Of a DNA stretch of 6,779 nt, positions 6,657-6,779 are shown one piece after another. Position 1 is the first letter of the stretch, and each line of letters begins with the position of its first letter. The DNA comes from Patescibacteria group bacterium (GTDB taxonomy: Bacteria; Patescibacteria; Microgenomatia; Daviesbacterales; UBA10151). The stretch lies in assembly GCA_023380995.1 (NCBI GenBank), contig JAMCTD010000033.1, positions 1-6,779 of the forward strand. Direction: 5' to 3'. Both the position numbers and the translations under genes were made by a program. Below the pieces are notes generated by a model. The model saw only the letters and a list, made by a program, of their open reading frames with translations. It was not told where the DNA came from and searched no databases.

Positions 6657-6662
6657 GAAGGT

Positions 6663-6671
6663 ATTTTAACA
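6663..6671 (-). promoter_or_regulatory. alaS: Possible extended -10 promoter for alaS, leaderless
   Basis: On the minus strand TGTTAAAAT matches the extended -10 form TGnTATAAT with one mismatch. It ends 6 bases before the alaS ATG, so transcription would start at or next to the A of the start codon. No good -35 at 16-18 bases and no Shine-Dalgarno were seen, which fits an extended -10 and a leaderless mRNA but does not prove either. In so AT-rich a gap this could be chance. Confidence 0.35.
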
Positions 6672-6699
6672 TTTATTACTTTTCAAGCGTAGCAAGAGG

Positions 6700-6779
6700 T
6701 TATTTTATTCTTTTGAAACTAGATTCATTTACTTTACCAGTTTTAGCATCAACTAGATATTCATATTCTTCTCCACCTT
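6700..6779 (-). CDS. PepSY-like protein, C-terminal 25 residues only
   Basis: The frame entering from the right edge reads GGEEYEYLVDAKTGKV followed by NESSFKRIK and a TAA at 6702-6700. The YEYLVDAKTGKV pattern is the last strand and turn of PepSY domains, which are found in secreted or membrane proteins and as peptidase propeptides. Only the tail is visible, so the rest of the protein and its function cannot be judged. The gene is on the same strand as alaS and ends 43 bases before it. No hairpin-plus-T terminator is seen between them, so read-through into alaS is possible. Confidence 0.6.
   Translation of the reverse strand, partial: GGEEYEYLVDAKTGKVNESSFKRIK

Noticed and set aside
6657..6699. 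Intrinsic terminator between the PepSY-like gene and alaS
   Set aside because: CTTGCTACGCTTG looks repetitive but is not self-complementary, and there is no stem followed by a T run.

Overview
This AT-rich window carries a single run of genes, all on the minus strand. From right to left (5' to 3' in transcription) these are: the last 25 codons of a PepSY-like protein, alaS, a 779-residue membrane fusion protein, a sortase, ruvX/yqgF, mltG, and a Nudix hydrolase cut by the left edge. TGA is the stop codon of three genes (the fusion, the sortase and mltG) and no gene needs UGA read as an amino acid, so the standard bacterial code applies. Several features point to a Candidate Phyla Radiation (Patescibacteria) genome, possibly Microgenomates: an AlaRS of only 606 residues that stops after the editing domain, a large protein with a baseplate-J-like exterior of a kind I associate with that radiation, a sortase in the same run, and tight packing. 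The placement is inference from gene content, not from a phylogenetic marker.

Layout. 6700-6779: C-terminal tail of a PepSY-like protein. 6657-6699: a 43-base gap with a possible extended -10 box placed so that alaS mRNA could be leaderless. 4836-6656: alaS without C-Ala. 2463-4802: fusion of a degenerate actin-like (PilM/FtsA-type) cytoplasmic domain, an acidic linker, one transmembrane helix and a baseplate-J-like exterior. 1807-2466: sortase with the His-Cys-Arg triad. 1433-1810: ruvX/yqgF. 1281-1432: the largest gap in the run, almost filled by a 147-base imperfect inverted-repeat element. 324-1280: mltG. 1-324: Nudix hydrolase, 5' part only. No stretch above 300 bases lacks a gene.

How the genes fit together. 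The alaS / ruvX / mltG order is familiar from other bacteria such as Firmicutes. Here a two-gene surface module (fusion plus sortase) sits between alaS and ruvX. The fusion, sortase and ruvX reading frames are linked by two ATGA stop/start overlaps, and mltG and the Nudix gene by a TGATG overlap. The fusion places an actin-fold domain inside the cell and a phage/contractile-apparatus-like fold outside. With a sortase and the MltG glycan-terminating enzyme nearby, the locus looks like a cell-envelope module whose specific function is not known to me.

The points most worth a second look are the fusion architecture with its degraded nucleotide-binding motifs, the inverted-repeat element between ruvX and mltG, the C-Ala-less AlaRS, and a perfect 22-base inverted repeat touching the left edge that may mark an assembly fold-back.
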